64,000 bases of DNA from Thioalkalicoccus limnaeus (lineage in GTDB: Bacteria; Pseudomonadota; Gammaproteobacteria; Chromatiales; Chromatiaceae): positions 62,001-126,000 of the forward strand of contig NZ_JBDKXB010000006.1 in NCBI RefSeq assembly GCF_041197575.1, in the 5' to 3' direction. The notes under the pieces were generated by a model. The model saw only the letters and a list, made by a program, of their open reading frames with translations, did not search any database and was not told the DNA's origin. The translations under genes were made by a program, and so were the position numbers. Positions within the stretch are counted from its first letter, which is position 1. Each line of letters starts with the position of its first letter. Positions 1 through 8,837 of the stretch are shown piece after piece.

Positions 1-931
1 CGCGGCCCAGAAAACCGGCCAGCGCACCGAGATCGAAGGTGTTGGCCGGCATGCCGAGCACGATCTCGGCCGGCTCGCCGGGCGCGGCACGCACGGTGCC
101 CGTATGACAGACAGCGCAGTTGAAATAGACCCGGTCGATGCCCTGGACCCGGCGCATCGACATGCCGATCGGAAGCTCGAGCCGCGGATCGCGATCGGGC
201 TCATAGATCATGCCAAAGGCGCGGTAACCCACCCCCGTTTGGCCGTCCGGCAGGTACTCCGGAAACAGCTCCGGCAGTGCCACCCACATCCAGTACGGGA
301 TACCGAACCCCAGTTGCTTTCCGAAGCCGCGCTCGCCGCCGGTGGAGCCGTACTTGAAATGGTCCTCGTCGAGCGCGTAGGTGACCGGTCGGTCGTCGGC
401 CAACCTGATCGCGACATAGGCCCCGCCGATCAACAGCGTGGCGAGCGTAACGACCCCGACCGCCTTCGTGAAACCGGCGAGCCGGCCCTCCCCTTGATCG
501 TCGGATTCCAGCGTGAAGCGGGCGATCCGACGCTTGCCCCAATAGACCACGCCCAGATACAAACCGGGGCTCACCAAGCGGATCTCGTCGCGGATCTTTC
601 GCGCGAGGAACGACGTCTGCGAGTAATCGAGGATGACCGCCGGCCCGTCGGCGAACCAGCTGTCGCCCTCGGACACGGCCGCTCGAATCAGCCGCCAACC
701 GAGCGGACCGACGCGGTTCTTCAGGTCGCCGGATTGCGGACGGAAGATCTTGCCCTTCCAGAACAGCACGCGAATCATGACTGACAGGAGACGGCCGAAC
801 CAGCTGCCGGCAAACAGGATCGCGGTGCCACGGGTCCGGCCCACCGGGATCGGCCCCGCAGGACTGCCGCGGAATAGCGTGTCGAGTTCGCTCCCGGACA
901 TCGATCGGAGGTCCTTCGCCAGCAGAATCAT
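1..931 (-). CDS. membrane-anchored c-type cytochrome protein (partial, runs off window)
   Basis: The minus-strand frame is open from an ATG at 931 to the window edge, about 310 residues, so the C-terminus is missing. The ATG overlaps the P450 stop as ATGA, which implies translational coupling. Residues 1 to about 150 form a soluble region I cannot name, with the stretch GLYLGVVYWGKRR. A hydrophobic segment near residues 165-185 (GVVTLATLLIGGAYVAI) looks like a membrane anchor. A heme c motif CAVCH lies near residue 271. It is probably an electron-transfer partner for the upstream P450 or peroxidase; that role is inferred from gene order. The protein could carry a second heme outside the window. 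Confidence 0.75.
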   Translation of the reverse strand, partial: MILLAKDLRSMSGSELDTLFRGSPAGPIPVGRTRGTAILFAGSWFGRLLSVMIRVLFWKGKIFRPQSGDLKNRVGPLGWRLIRAAVSEGDSWFADGPAVILDYSQTSFLARKIRDEIRLVSPGLYLGVVYWGKRRIARFTLESDDQGEGRLAGFTKAVGVVTLATLLIGGAYVAIRLADDRPVTYALDEDHFKYGSTGGERGFGKQLGFGIPYWMWVALPELFPEYLPDGQTGVGYRAFGMIYEPDRDPRLELPIGMSMRRVQGIDRVYFNCAVCHTGTVRAAPGEPAEIVLGMPANTFDLGALAGFLGR

Positions 932-2190
932 GACGGTGTCTCCGGGTGGAAATTGGCCTTGGCCAACGGAAACCTCACCGGCAGTGGGTCCATGGACAGA
1001 CGGGACGCACGCACGCCGAACCCGATCTCGCCGAGTTGCCGCGCGAGCGCGGCCTTGCACACGAACAGAATCAAGGGCTGGCCAGGACAGCGGCGCGGAC
1101 CGCGCAGGAACAGGAGGGACGCATCGGCGGCGGCATCGTGGTCAACGTTCAGCCAGCGTTCCGGCCGGAACGCATCGACCGAGTCGCCGAGAGCAGGGTC
1201 GCGATGGAGCAAGGGAAACCAATGGGCGATCTCGGTTTTGTCGTCGGCGCTGCGGTGGAAGGTTCTTGCGGCGGGCGGAAACAGGCGGCCAGCTTCCAGC
1301 AGACAGGCCTCGGTGTAGCGCAATGCGCTCAGGGTAGCCGCCTGATCGAGGGCACCGGCGCCCGCCAGTTCGTCCCGCACCCGCCGGTGGACCTCGGCAC
1401 GGGCGGTGATCAAGGCCAGGGTGCGGGTCAGCAGATCGGTGCCCGAACCGGTGAAGGTGAACATCCAGTGCGGAATCTGCTGGATAAGCTCATCCTCGTC
1501 GGCCGGAGGTTGCTCTTGCAGCGCCAGATCCATCAGATCGCCGGGGTCCGCCGCAGCGCCCTGGCGAACACGGCCACGCAGATCCTCGTACAGGCGCTCG
1601 CGGACACGGCGATAGCGGAACCCCAGAAGCATGCGGCGGACGGGGCTTTGCACGGCCTCGAAGAGGGCCTGCACGTCGTCAAGGAGACCCTCCCGGGAGG
1701 CATCACCCGGCACGATGCCCAACATCGCCTTCCCCATCGCACGCCGTATGTCTTCGGGCGAGTGCACGGGCTGTGCGAAGGCGGCGCGAACGCGGTCCAG
1801 GAACCGCTGGGCCAGCGGATACCGATGATCGAAGTCGAGCACTCGTTCGTGGAAGGCCCGCAGCCGTGCCCAATCCTCGCCGTGCGCGATGGTCAGCGCC
1901 CGCGGCGCCAGAAACGACATGGCCTTGCGCTTCAGGCGGCCCGGCGGACAGGCACCGCTGGCGGGCGAGGCATCCAGAATCTGCCTGGAACGCTCGCCGT
2001 CAACGACCAGCGCGACCCGTCGCCCAGGTGTCCGGACGCTGATCGTGCCGTCCTCGACCGGCTGCAAGCCGGCCCAGCGGCACAGGACCCGGGCCGGATC
2101 GGCGTCGGATCGCCGTTGCACGCGATCGACCAACAGCATCGTCGCAAGACCAAAGAGCCCGGGCGCTCCAGCGCCCTGGTTCCGGTTCAC
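928..2190 (-). CDS. cytochrome P450
   Basis: Heme-thiolate monooxygenase family protein of about 420 residues. Visible motifs, numbered from the chosen start, are the I-helix GSGTD (about 248-252), the K-helix ExxR as EAGR (about 299-302), PERW (about 343-346) and the heme loop GPRRCPGQPL with Cys near 368. The GTG at 2190 is chosen because it overlaps, as GTGA, the stop that the upstream peroxidase has once its frameshift is corrected; a longer frame from 2241 also exists. The 3' end overlaps the cytochrome gene by ATGA. No redox partner domain is fused. The pairing with a fatty-acid-dioxygenase-like peroxidase suggests that it rearranges or hydroxylates the peroxidase product, which is inference. 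Confidence 0.85.
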   Translation of the reverse strand: MNRNQGAGAPGLFGLATMLLVDRVQRRSDADPARVLCRWAGLQPVEDGTISVRTPGRRVALVVDGERSRQILDASPASGACPPGRLKRKAMSFLAPRALTIAHGEDWARLRAFHERVLDFDHRYPLAQRFLDRVRAAFAQPVHSPEDIRRAMGKAMLGIVPGDASREGLLDDVQALFEAVQSPVRRMLLGFRYRRVRERLYEDLRGRVRQGAAADPGDLMDLALQEQPPADEDELIQQIPHWMFTFTGSGTDLLTRTLALITARAEVHRRVRDELAGAGALDQAATLSALRYTEACLLEAGRLFPPAARTFHRSADDKTEIAHWFPLLHRDPALGDSVDAFRPERWLNVDHDAAADASLLFLRGPRRCPGQPLILFVCKAALARQLGEIGFGVRASRLSMDPLPVRFPLAKANFHPETPS

Positions 2191-5070
2191 GGCTGCGGCG
2201 CGAAGGCGGGATCGGTGGTCGCGTCGCGGCGCGGTCGCCACTCCAACGAATAATAGCGGCCCCGGTCACGCGCCCAGGGATCGAACACATTGACCACATC
2301 CCGCAGTTCGTCGTCCAATTCCGGCATGGTGCGCAGCAGGACCCGTTTCATCGGCGACACTTCCTGCGGGGCCGTTGTCGTTGACCCACGCGACGCCGTA
2401 ATGGGTGTAAAACTCGGGGCGGAAGCTCGAGGTGAAGAAACGGTCGCTGAACAAGCGCCGCGAGGCATTGAGGATGAACACGGTAAACTGGGTTTCCGAG
2501 ATCGCAAAGCCGTGCGGGCGGGTCGACTCGGCAAGCCAGCCGACCACCGTGTCCAGATCCTCGACGTTGTCGACCAGGGTCCCGTCGGGATGGCCGAGGC
2601 AGTCCGTGACCGGTTTGCCATTGAGGCGTTGGACGGCGGAGATCACCTTCGAATCGTCGCAGCGATGCTGACCATAGATCTCGCGCAGCTTCACGACGAT
2701 CTGCGCTTGGCGCTCACGTTCGGGCGAATCGGCGGGCAGCCGGCGGTCGATAAAGTCATCGAAGCTCGTGAGACTCTGAAGGCCGTATTGGCGGCGGAAC
2801 TCGTTGAAGCGGGGGATGCCGCGTTCCCGATCGCGGATCAGGTCCAAGGCCGCGACGTCAAGGAGCCGGGTCTCGCTGTCGAGCCGCGCCATCGGCAGAT
2901 TCTGCAGGAAGCGCGGATGGTTCTGCAGCGTCAGCGCCCCGAGCCGCTGGCGGCCCATGCTCACCGCCCAGTCGGCCAGACCACGGTCGTGCATGGCCGG
3001 CGTCGCCGCACCGCGGAAGGTCGACATGACCGGAACCTGTTCGCGGATCGGATTCGGATCATCCCAGTGGCGGTATTCCAGCAGGTCCGGTACCAGCGGA
3101 TGCAGGCGATAGACCGTGACGAATTCCTCGGGAAAATTGAACGGTGATCCGAAATGGTTGACGCCACCGTTGACGTGTTCTGGGTTGCGCAGATCCCAGA
3201 TATCCTCGCCCGAGGGGCGGATCTTCAGGAGACCAGGGCTGTCGGCGTAGCGACGGCTGCCTAGGCCGAAGATCCCTGAACCGGAGGCGAACACCGACCA
3301 CCAACTCGTGCGATCCACATCTCGAACCGAGGTACCCAACCGATCCACCACCACCTTCTCGAGGATCTGCGACACCCGGTCGCGGTCGCGGAACAGGCCG
3401 TGCCAATTGGAGTTCATCGCGAGGTGGAGGACCTCGTCATAGAGCAGCTGCGTGGTCCACTCGGTGGTGTGGATCTTCGCGATCGTGGCTGCCACGACCA
3501 GCCGTGCGACCTCATACAGTTCGTCGGGGGTCACGTCCTGGTAGGCGATGACTCGATCCGGCTCGGCCGGGTTGCGCAGGCCGGAATCGATATCCGGGTT
3601 GCGCTCGGCGTGGCGGCGGAATTCCTCGACGAAGATGTTGTGCTCCCGCGCGAACAGGTTGTGCAAAAAGCTCATCCCCACCGACCAATTGTCGGGGAAA
3701 GCGACAGCCTCCTGCCCTTGCCAGTCGCGATGGATCGGATCGTCGGCTTCGAACACCGGCAAATAGCCCTGGCGTTCACCGGGTCCAGCCGCCTCTCGCC
3801 CGGCGGCATCGTCACGCGGGACCATCAGCAGCTTCGCCGCGTCGTCGGGGTCACGCTTGACACGCTGCAGCGAGACATCGCTGTAGCCATACATCTGTGA
3901 GGCGTCCCACCAGGCCGTCGTGGTGTTGCGCGTCGTACGGTGGGCCCGCGCCAACCGCTCCTGCCCGTTCGCGGTGAACACAGGGGCCGGCTCGGTATCC
4001 TGGTACAAGGCGCGGTCGACCCGGTCTCCCGGCCGGCAACCCAGCGCGGCGATCTCGGCCTCGGTCAGCGGCCGTTCGACGCCGTCCTCGAGCCGGTTGC
4101 GGCAACCGACTTCCATGAATGTCGGGCTGTTCCGCCCTTCGTCCAGATGCGAGAACCAGTCGTGCGTCATGAACTGGATCCAGAAGGCGGCGATGACGTT
4201 GAAAAACGGCGCCTGGATGTAGTCGCAGTGGGCCCGGTCATCGCCGGTCCCAAGGCCGTCATTGCAGCGCTCCGGATCGGATTGTTCACGCGTGAAGAGC
4301 TCGCGGCTGATCAGCTGCGGATCGGGCCGCAGCACGCCCAGCCGGTCGCCGTGGCGGTTGCGGACGAGTTCGGACGGACTGAGCTCGGGAAAAGTTTCCT
4401 CGAACTGAACGTTGCGAGCGAACAGCGTGCCCGTCGACCCCATCAGCGGATTGCGGATGTCGTTGCAGACGCCGCTGACGGTGCGATGGCGAATCAGTTC
4501 ACCGCTGCAGAGCTGATCGCCGCTGCCGCCCACGTCCCGATAGTGCGGGTGATCGGGTGGCAGCCGCATGGCCGCCCACTGAGTAACCGCCCGGCCCTCC
4601 ACGCCATCCCGGCCCCGCAGGTAATCCGGGTATGTGTAGTTGTCGAACAGATTGAATTTGATCAACTCGATGCGTTGGTACTCGAGATCGAGCAGCGCCC
4701 CGTCGATGCCACGCTGGTTGCGCGAGAAGCGATCGAAGCGCTCCCCGGGCAGCAGACGAAAGCCCGATAGCGTGCTTTCGTCACCCGTGCCCCAATAAGT
4801 GGACCAATCGACCCAGGGCGTGTCCCGGTGAGCCAGCGCGTTCGAACCGCCGCGACAGCGCGCCGTGAACTCCTGGACCTTGCCGAGAAACCGATCCGCG
4901 GGCTCCTGCGCGACCGGCCGGAAGCCGGCGCGCCCGAGTTGGTAGCAGGCGGTGAGGGACAGCGCTTCCTCGCGCAAGTCCGGCCAAGCGGCCAGCAAAA
5001 CGACGGGGATACCGAGAACTGCCACCACACCGATCAGGACGGCGCGGAGGAACGACCGTTTCGCTGCCAT
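2187..5070 (-). CDS. membrane-anchored animal-type heme peroxidase / dioxygenase-like protein, frameshifted near its 3' end
   Basis: About 930-960 residues. Residues 11-28 form an N-terminal membrane segment. Peroxidase-cyclooxygenase superfamily motifs appear in order: a distal-His region FMTHDWF (His near 303), WWDASQMYGYSD (near 388-399), the catalytic-Arg block FAREHN (Arg near 475), and the proximal-His block VYRLHPLVPD (His near 657). Tyr654 lies three residues before that His, the spacing of Tyr385 and His388 in prostaglandin synthase, so a fatty acid dioxygenase role is plausible. As sequenced the frame stops at 2266 after an unrelated tail. The family-like C-terminus (VLLRTMPELDDEL, then NVFDPWA) continues in another frame to a stop at 2187, so a one-base shift near 2370-2385 is likely. 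A good ribosome site (AAAGGAGGG) precedes the ATG. Confidence 0.85.
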
Positions 5071-5583
5071 CTTCGAGCCCTCCTTTCTGGGGCCAAGGGG
5101 CGCAACGTGCCAGAGGCACTGCGCCTTATCCGATGGAAATCAAACCCGACCGCTTCACGAGGTTCAAAAGAAAGCTAGTCGGCGTTTGACCATTGGTCAA
5201 CCTCAGGGATCATGCGTTAAAGGCGCGAATTCGCGGCCCCGGGTGCCGACGTTGGCGCCGCTAACCCGATCCAACGGGGCGCGTCGCAAAGAAGCGAGCA
5301 GAAAAGGGGGTATCGGTGTCGCACGAGGCACTCGCCGCCCACCGCCACTGGATCGGCGAAGAGGTGCGCTGGCGAGTAGCCATCAGGTGACGGCGCCCGA
5401 GAAGTGAGGCTCGGAATGAAAAGGAGGTCGGGGTCCGGTGGAATCGCTCCCATGGCTCACGGGGCCGCGAGGATCATTACGCGATTACCCTGCGCCGCTG
5501 GGCTTGACGATGACCACCGGACCTTCGCAGACTGCGAATCGGCCGCTTCGACCCATCGATCCCAGAGCAGCAGGAGGCGAACC
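5071..5583. other. divergent intergenic region between the peroxidase operon and the DsrC-like gene
   Basis: About 510 bases without a convincing gene. It holds the ribosome site and likely promoter of the peroxidase operon, a perfect palindrome at 5186-5200, and the ribosome site (AGCAGGAGGCG) of the DsrC-like gene at its right end. A longer upstream frame into the DsrC-like gene exists from 5404, but its extra residues show no family features. Confidence 0.6.
5172..5200 (-). promoter_or_regulatory. candidate promoter and operator of the peroxidase-P450-cytochrome operon
   Basis: The palindrome TTGACCA-T-TGGTCAA occupies 5186-5200 with perfect 7-base arms. On the minus strand its first half reads TTGACC, a good -35. 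A 17-base spacer then leads to TAGCTT at 5177-5172, a weak -10. A dyad overlapping a -35 box is the usual arrangement of a repressor site. No regulator gene is visible beside it. The promoter assignment is inference. Confidence 0.4.
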
Positions 5584-5943
5584 ATGACGACGACCATGCG
5601 CGACATCCTGAACCCCGGTTCGAACGAACCGGATGCCGAGTTCCCGAATGCCCCGAGCGACTGGACTCGGGCGACCGCCGAGGCCACCGCGGGGAACGAG
5701 GGTCTCGCCCTCGGCGCCGACCATTGGGCGACGATCCAGGCCTTGCAGAGCTATTTCGCGCGCAACGAACGACCGAACATGCGCGAGTTACAGGACGCGC
5801 TGGAGGAGCGCTTCCACGCCAGCGGTGGGCTCAGATATCTCTACGCACTCTTCCCCGGGGGACCCATCGCGCAGGGCTGTCGGCTGGCCGGCATCGAACC
5901 ACCGGCCGGGGCCGTCGACAAATCCTTCGGCAGCGTCCGCTAA
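5584..5943 (+). CDS. DsrC/TusE-family sulfur carrier-like protein with one C-terminal-arm cysteine
   Basis: 119 residues from the ATG at 5584, which has a strong ribosome site (GCAGGAGGCG). The C-terminal arm YLYALFPGGPIAQGC is typical of DsrC/TusE proteins. In DsrC two cysteines lie on this arm; in TusE only the penultimate one remains. Here the inner cysteine (QGC) is present, but the end reads GAVDKSFGSVR, so the terminal cysteine is gone and the tail is extended. Such a protein cannot form the intramolecular DsrC disulfide. It may bind or sense sulfur intermediates rather than turn them over. It stands alone, with no dsr or tus genes nearby. Confidence 0.8.
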   Translation: MTTTMRDILNPGSNEPDAEFPNAPSDWTRATAEATAGNEGLALGADHWATIQALQSYFARNERPNMRELQDALEERFHASGGLRYLYALFPGGPIAQGCRLAGIEPPAGAVDKSFGSVR

Positions 5944-5946
5944 GCG

Positions 5947-6750
5947 TCAGTCGTAGCACGTGTCTTTCCAGCGGCGCAACGCGGCGAAGACCTCGGCCTG
6001 AGTCTGAAGGCGCATCCCAGCGAAGCGCTCGGCCGCCGCGACCACGACCGGCTCACCGGTGCGCAGAAACGGGTTGGTCGCCAGCTCGAGCGCGAGCGAC
6101 GAGGGGACGGTCGGCTCGTGCCGGGCACGCTGGGACTCCACCTCGCGCTGACGCTCCTGCCGAGCGGCATTGTTCGGCTCGACCCACGCGGCGAACCCCA
6201 GGTTCGCCAGCGTGTATTCGTGAGCGCAATAGCAGAGGGTGTCCGGCGGCAAAGCCGCGAGGCGTGCGAGCGATCGCGCCAACTGCTCGACGGTGCCGTC
6301 GAACACGCGACCGCAACCGGCGGCGAACAGGGTGTCGCCGCAGAACAGGGTGCGCCCGCCCAGGAAGGCGATGTGCGTGGCCGTATGGCCCGGCACCTCG
6401 AGGACCCGAAAGGCCTCCGCGTGGCCGGGGACCCGGACCTCGTCGCCCTCGGACACCGGCCGATTCAGGCCCGGTATGCGCCGATCCTGCGGGCCAAACA
6501 CCAACGCATCCGGGAAGGCCGCGAGCAGGTCCAGGACGCCGCCGGTATGGTCTGGATGGTGATGGGTGATCAGGATCGCCGCGAGCGCCAGATCCTCGTC
6601 CGCGAGCGCCGCCACGACCGGATCGGCATCCCCGGGATCGACCAGGGTCGCGAGCCTGCGCCCAGGATCCCGCAGCAGCCAGATGTAGTTGTCGTCGAAG
6701 GCCGGGATCGGTGAGATCCTGGCCCTCGCCTCGTCAATCTCGCCCGTCAT
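5947..6750 (-). CDS. gloB: hydroxyacylglutathione hydrolase (glyoxalase II)
   Basis: 267 residues. Metallo-beta-lactamase fold enzyme that hydrolyses S-lactoylglutathione to lactate and glutathione in methylglyoxal detoxification. The metal-binding motif THHHPDHTGG is near residue 60, followed by VPGHTATH and FCGDTLFAAGCGR, then CAHEYTLANL, all typical of GloB. The C-terminal substrate-binding part (NPFLRTGEP) is present, so the gene appears complete. It lies just downstream of dxs on the same strand with a short gap and may be cotranscribed. Confidence 0.95.
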   Translation of the reverse strand: MTGEIDEARARISPIPAFDDNYIWLLRDPGRRLATLVDPGDADPVVAALADEDLALAAILITHHHPDHTGGVLDLLAAFPDALVFGPQDRRIPGLNRPVSEGDEVRVPGHAEAFRVLEVPGHTATHIAFLGGRTLFCGDTLFAAGCGRVFDGTVEQLARSLARLAALPPDTLCYCAHEYTLANLGFAAWVEPNNAARQERQREVESQRARHEPTVPSSLALELATNPFLRTGEPVVVAAAERFAGMRLQTQAEVFAALRRWKDTCYD

Positions 6751-6777
6751 CGCGCCATCCCATCGCCCATGGACTGG

Positions 6778-8694
6778 TCAGCCAGCGGATGCCAAGGGTT
6801 CGGTCATGGGCCCCGAATAGACCGCCCGTACCGCCGCGAGGATGCCGGCCGAGTCCAGGCCGCACTCGGCCCGTTGCTCGGCCTGGCTTGCGTGATCGAT
6901 ATAGCGGTCCGGCAGGCCGAGATGCAGGAGGCGCGTCGCGGATCCGTGCGCGGCGAGCAGTTCGCCGACGGCCGCGCCGGCGCCACCAGCGATGGTGTTC
7001 TCCTCGAGCGTCACCAGCAATTCGTGAGTCGCTGCCAATTCTAGGATCAGTTCCTCGTCGAGCGGCTTGACGAAGCGCATATCGATGACCGTGGCCCCAA
7101 GCTCGTCGCCCGCCGCGCAGGCCGCCGGGACCAAGCTGCCGAAGGCGAGCAGCGCGATGTCTCGACCCTCGCGGCGCCGGCGCGCGCGACCGATCGGGAC
7201 CGTGCCAGCCTGCCGATCGACGGCCACCCCGGCCCCGACGCCGCGCGGGTAACGCACCAGGGCCGGGCCGGGATATTCGAAGGCGGTCTGCAACAGCCGA
7301 TGACACTCGTCCTCGTCGCCCGGCGCCATGATCACGAGCCCTGGTATCGGCCGACAGAAACTGAGGTCGAAACTCCCGGCATGGGTCGGGCCGTCCTCGC
7401 CGACCTGACCGGCGCGATCGACGGCGAAGGTCACATCCAGACCTTGCAGGCACACGTCATGGATCAACTGGTCATAGGCGCGCTGCAGGAAACTCGAATA
7501 GATCGCGACGACCGGCTTGAGCCCCTCGCAGGCCATTCCAGCCGCCAAGGTCACCGCATGCTGCTCGGCGATGCCGACATCGAAGAACCGGCTCGGATGG
7601 CGACGGGCGAACTCGGTCATGCCCGAGCCTTCGCACATCGCCGGCGTGATCGCGATCAGGCGTTCGTCACGCGCCGCGGCCGCACACAACCAGTCGCCGA
7701 AGATCTGCGTGTAAGTCGGCCCGGCGCCGCTGGCCCGGGGCCGCCCGGTCTTGCGGTCGAACGGCGCGACACCGTGGTAGGTGACCGGCTGCCCCTCGGC
7801 CGGCTCGTAGCCCTTGCCCTTTTGGGTCACGACATGGAGCAGGCGTGGGCCGGGCATCGTGCGCATGTTGCGCAAGGTGGCGATCAAGGCCCCGATGTCG
7901 TGACCGTCGATCGGCCCGATGTAGTTGAAGCCCAACTCCTCGAACAGGGTGCTGGGCATCACCATGCCTTTCATGTGCTCTTCCCAGCGCCCGACCAGCT
8001 CGCGGATCTGCGGAAGCCCGCGCAATGCCGTCTTGCTGCCCTCGCGCACACTCGTGTAGAGCTTGCCGGACAACAGCCGCGCGAGGTGCTTGCTGATGGC
8101 CCCGACCGGCGGCGAGATCGACATCTCGTTGTCGTTCAGCACCACCAACAGGTCGACATCGAGCGCGCCGGCGTGGTTCAGCGCCTCGAACGCCAGGCCC
8201 GCACCCAGCGCGCCATCGCCGATCACCGCCACGACTTGGCGCCGTTCGCCCTTCCGCGCCGCCGCCAACGCCATGCCCATCGCCGCGCTGATCGAGGTGC
8301 TGGAGTGACCGACACCGAGCATGTCATACGGGCTCTCGCAGCGCTTCGGGAAACCGGATATCCCTCCCTTCTGCCGCAAGCTCAGCATCTGCTGCCGTCG
8401 CCCGGTCAGGATCTTGTGGGGATAGGCCTGGTGGCCGACATCCCATACCAGCCGGTCATCGGGTGTATTGAACACGTAATGCAGCGCGATCGTCAGTTCC
8501 ACGACGCCGAGCCCGGCGGCGAAATGGCCGCCGGTGCGCGACACGCATTCGATCAGGAAGGCCCGCAATTCGTGGGCCAGCGCCGGGAGGTCATCCTCCG
8601 ACATAAGGCGCAGGTCCGCCGGCAGATCCACGGCACTGAGCAGCGGGAAACGCAACGGAGCGAGCAAGGCGTCAGGATTCGGCTGGTCTGGCAT
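6778..8694 (-). CDS. dxs: 1-deoxy-D-xylulose-5-phosphate synthase
   Basis: 638 residues, the usual length. It condenses pyruvate and glyceraldehyde-3-phosphate with thiamine diphosphate, the first step of the MEP isoprenoid pathway, which in a phototroph feeds carotenoids, phytyl and quinone tails. Visible features are the N-terminal WDVGHQAYPHKILTGR block, the thiamine-diphosphate motif GDGALGAGLAFEALNHAG, the central transketolase domain with GIAEQHAVTLAAGMA, and a C-terminal domain. The start at 8694 (MPDQPNPD) gives a normal N-terminus. Confidence 0.97.
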   Translation of the reverse strand: MPDQPNPDALLAPLRFPLLSAVDLPADLRLMSEDDLPALAHELRAFLIECVSRTGGHFAAGLGVVELTIALHYVFNTPDDRLVWDVGHQAYPHKILTGRRQQMLSLRQKGGISGFPKRCESPYDMLGVGHSSTSISAAMGMALAAARKGERRQVVAVIGDGALGAGLAFEALNHAGALDVDLLVVLNDNEMSISPPVGAISKHLARLLSGKLYTSVREGSKTALRGLPQIRELVGRWEEHMKGMVMPSTLFEELGFNYIGPIDGHDIGALIATLRNMRTMPGPRLLHVVTQKGKGYEPAEGQPVTYHGVAPFDRKTGRPRASGAGPTYTQIFGDWLCAAAARDERLIAITPAMCEGSGMTEFARRHPSRFFDVGIAEQHAVTLAAGMACEGLKPVVAIYSSFLQRAYDQLIHDVCLQGLDVTFAVDRAGQVGEDGPTHAGSFDLSFCRPIPGLVIMAPGDEDECHRLLQTAFEYPGPALVRYPRGVGAGVAVDRQAGTVPIGRARRRREGRDIALLAFGSLVPAACAAGDELGATVIDMRFVKPLDEELILELAATHELLVTLEENTIAGGAGAAVGELLAAHGSATRLLHLGLPDRYIDHASQAEQRAECGLDSAGILAAVRAVYSGPMTEPLASAG

Positions 8695-8837
8695 GCCTGG
8701 TCATCACGTCATTGGCTGGAACAATCGCGTAGTCTAACGTGAAATGCGATTTCGTAGGGTACGGGGAGACACGAGCCACACGGATGGCCGTGCGCCGGTC
8801 GAGCCGACCGCGGGTTCCGGCGGCGATCCCGATCCAC

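Noticed and set aside
104..784. Plus-strand frame of 226 codons at the left edge
   Set aside because: The minus strand is open through the same region and encodes a CAVCH heme motif coupled to the P450, so the plus frame is a shadow.
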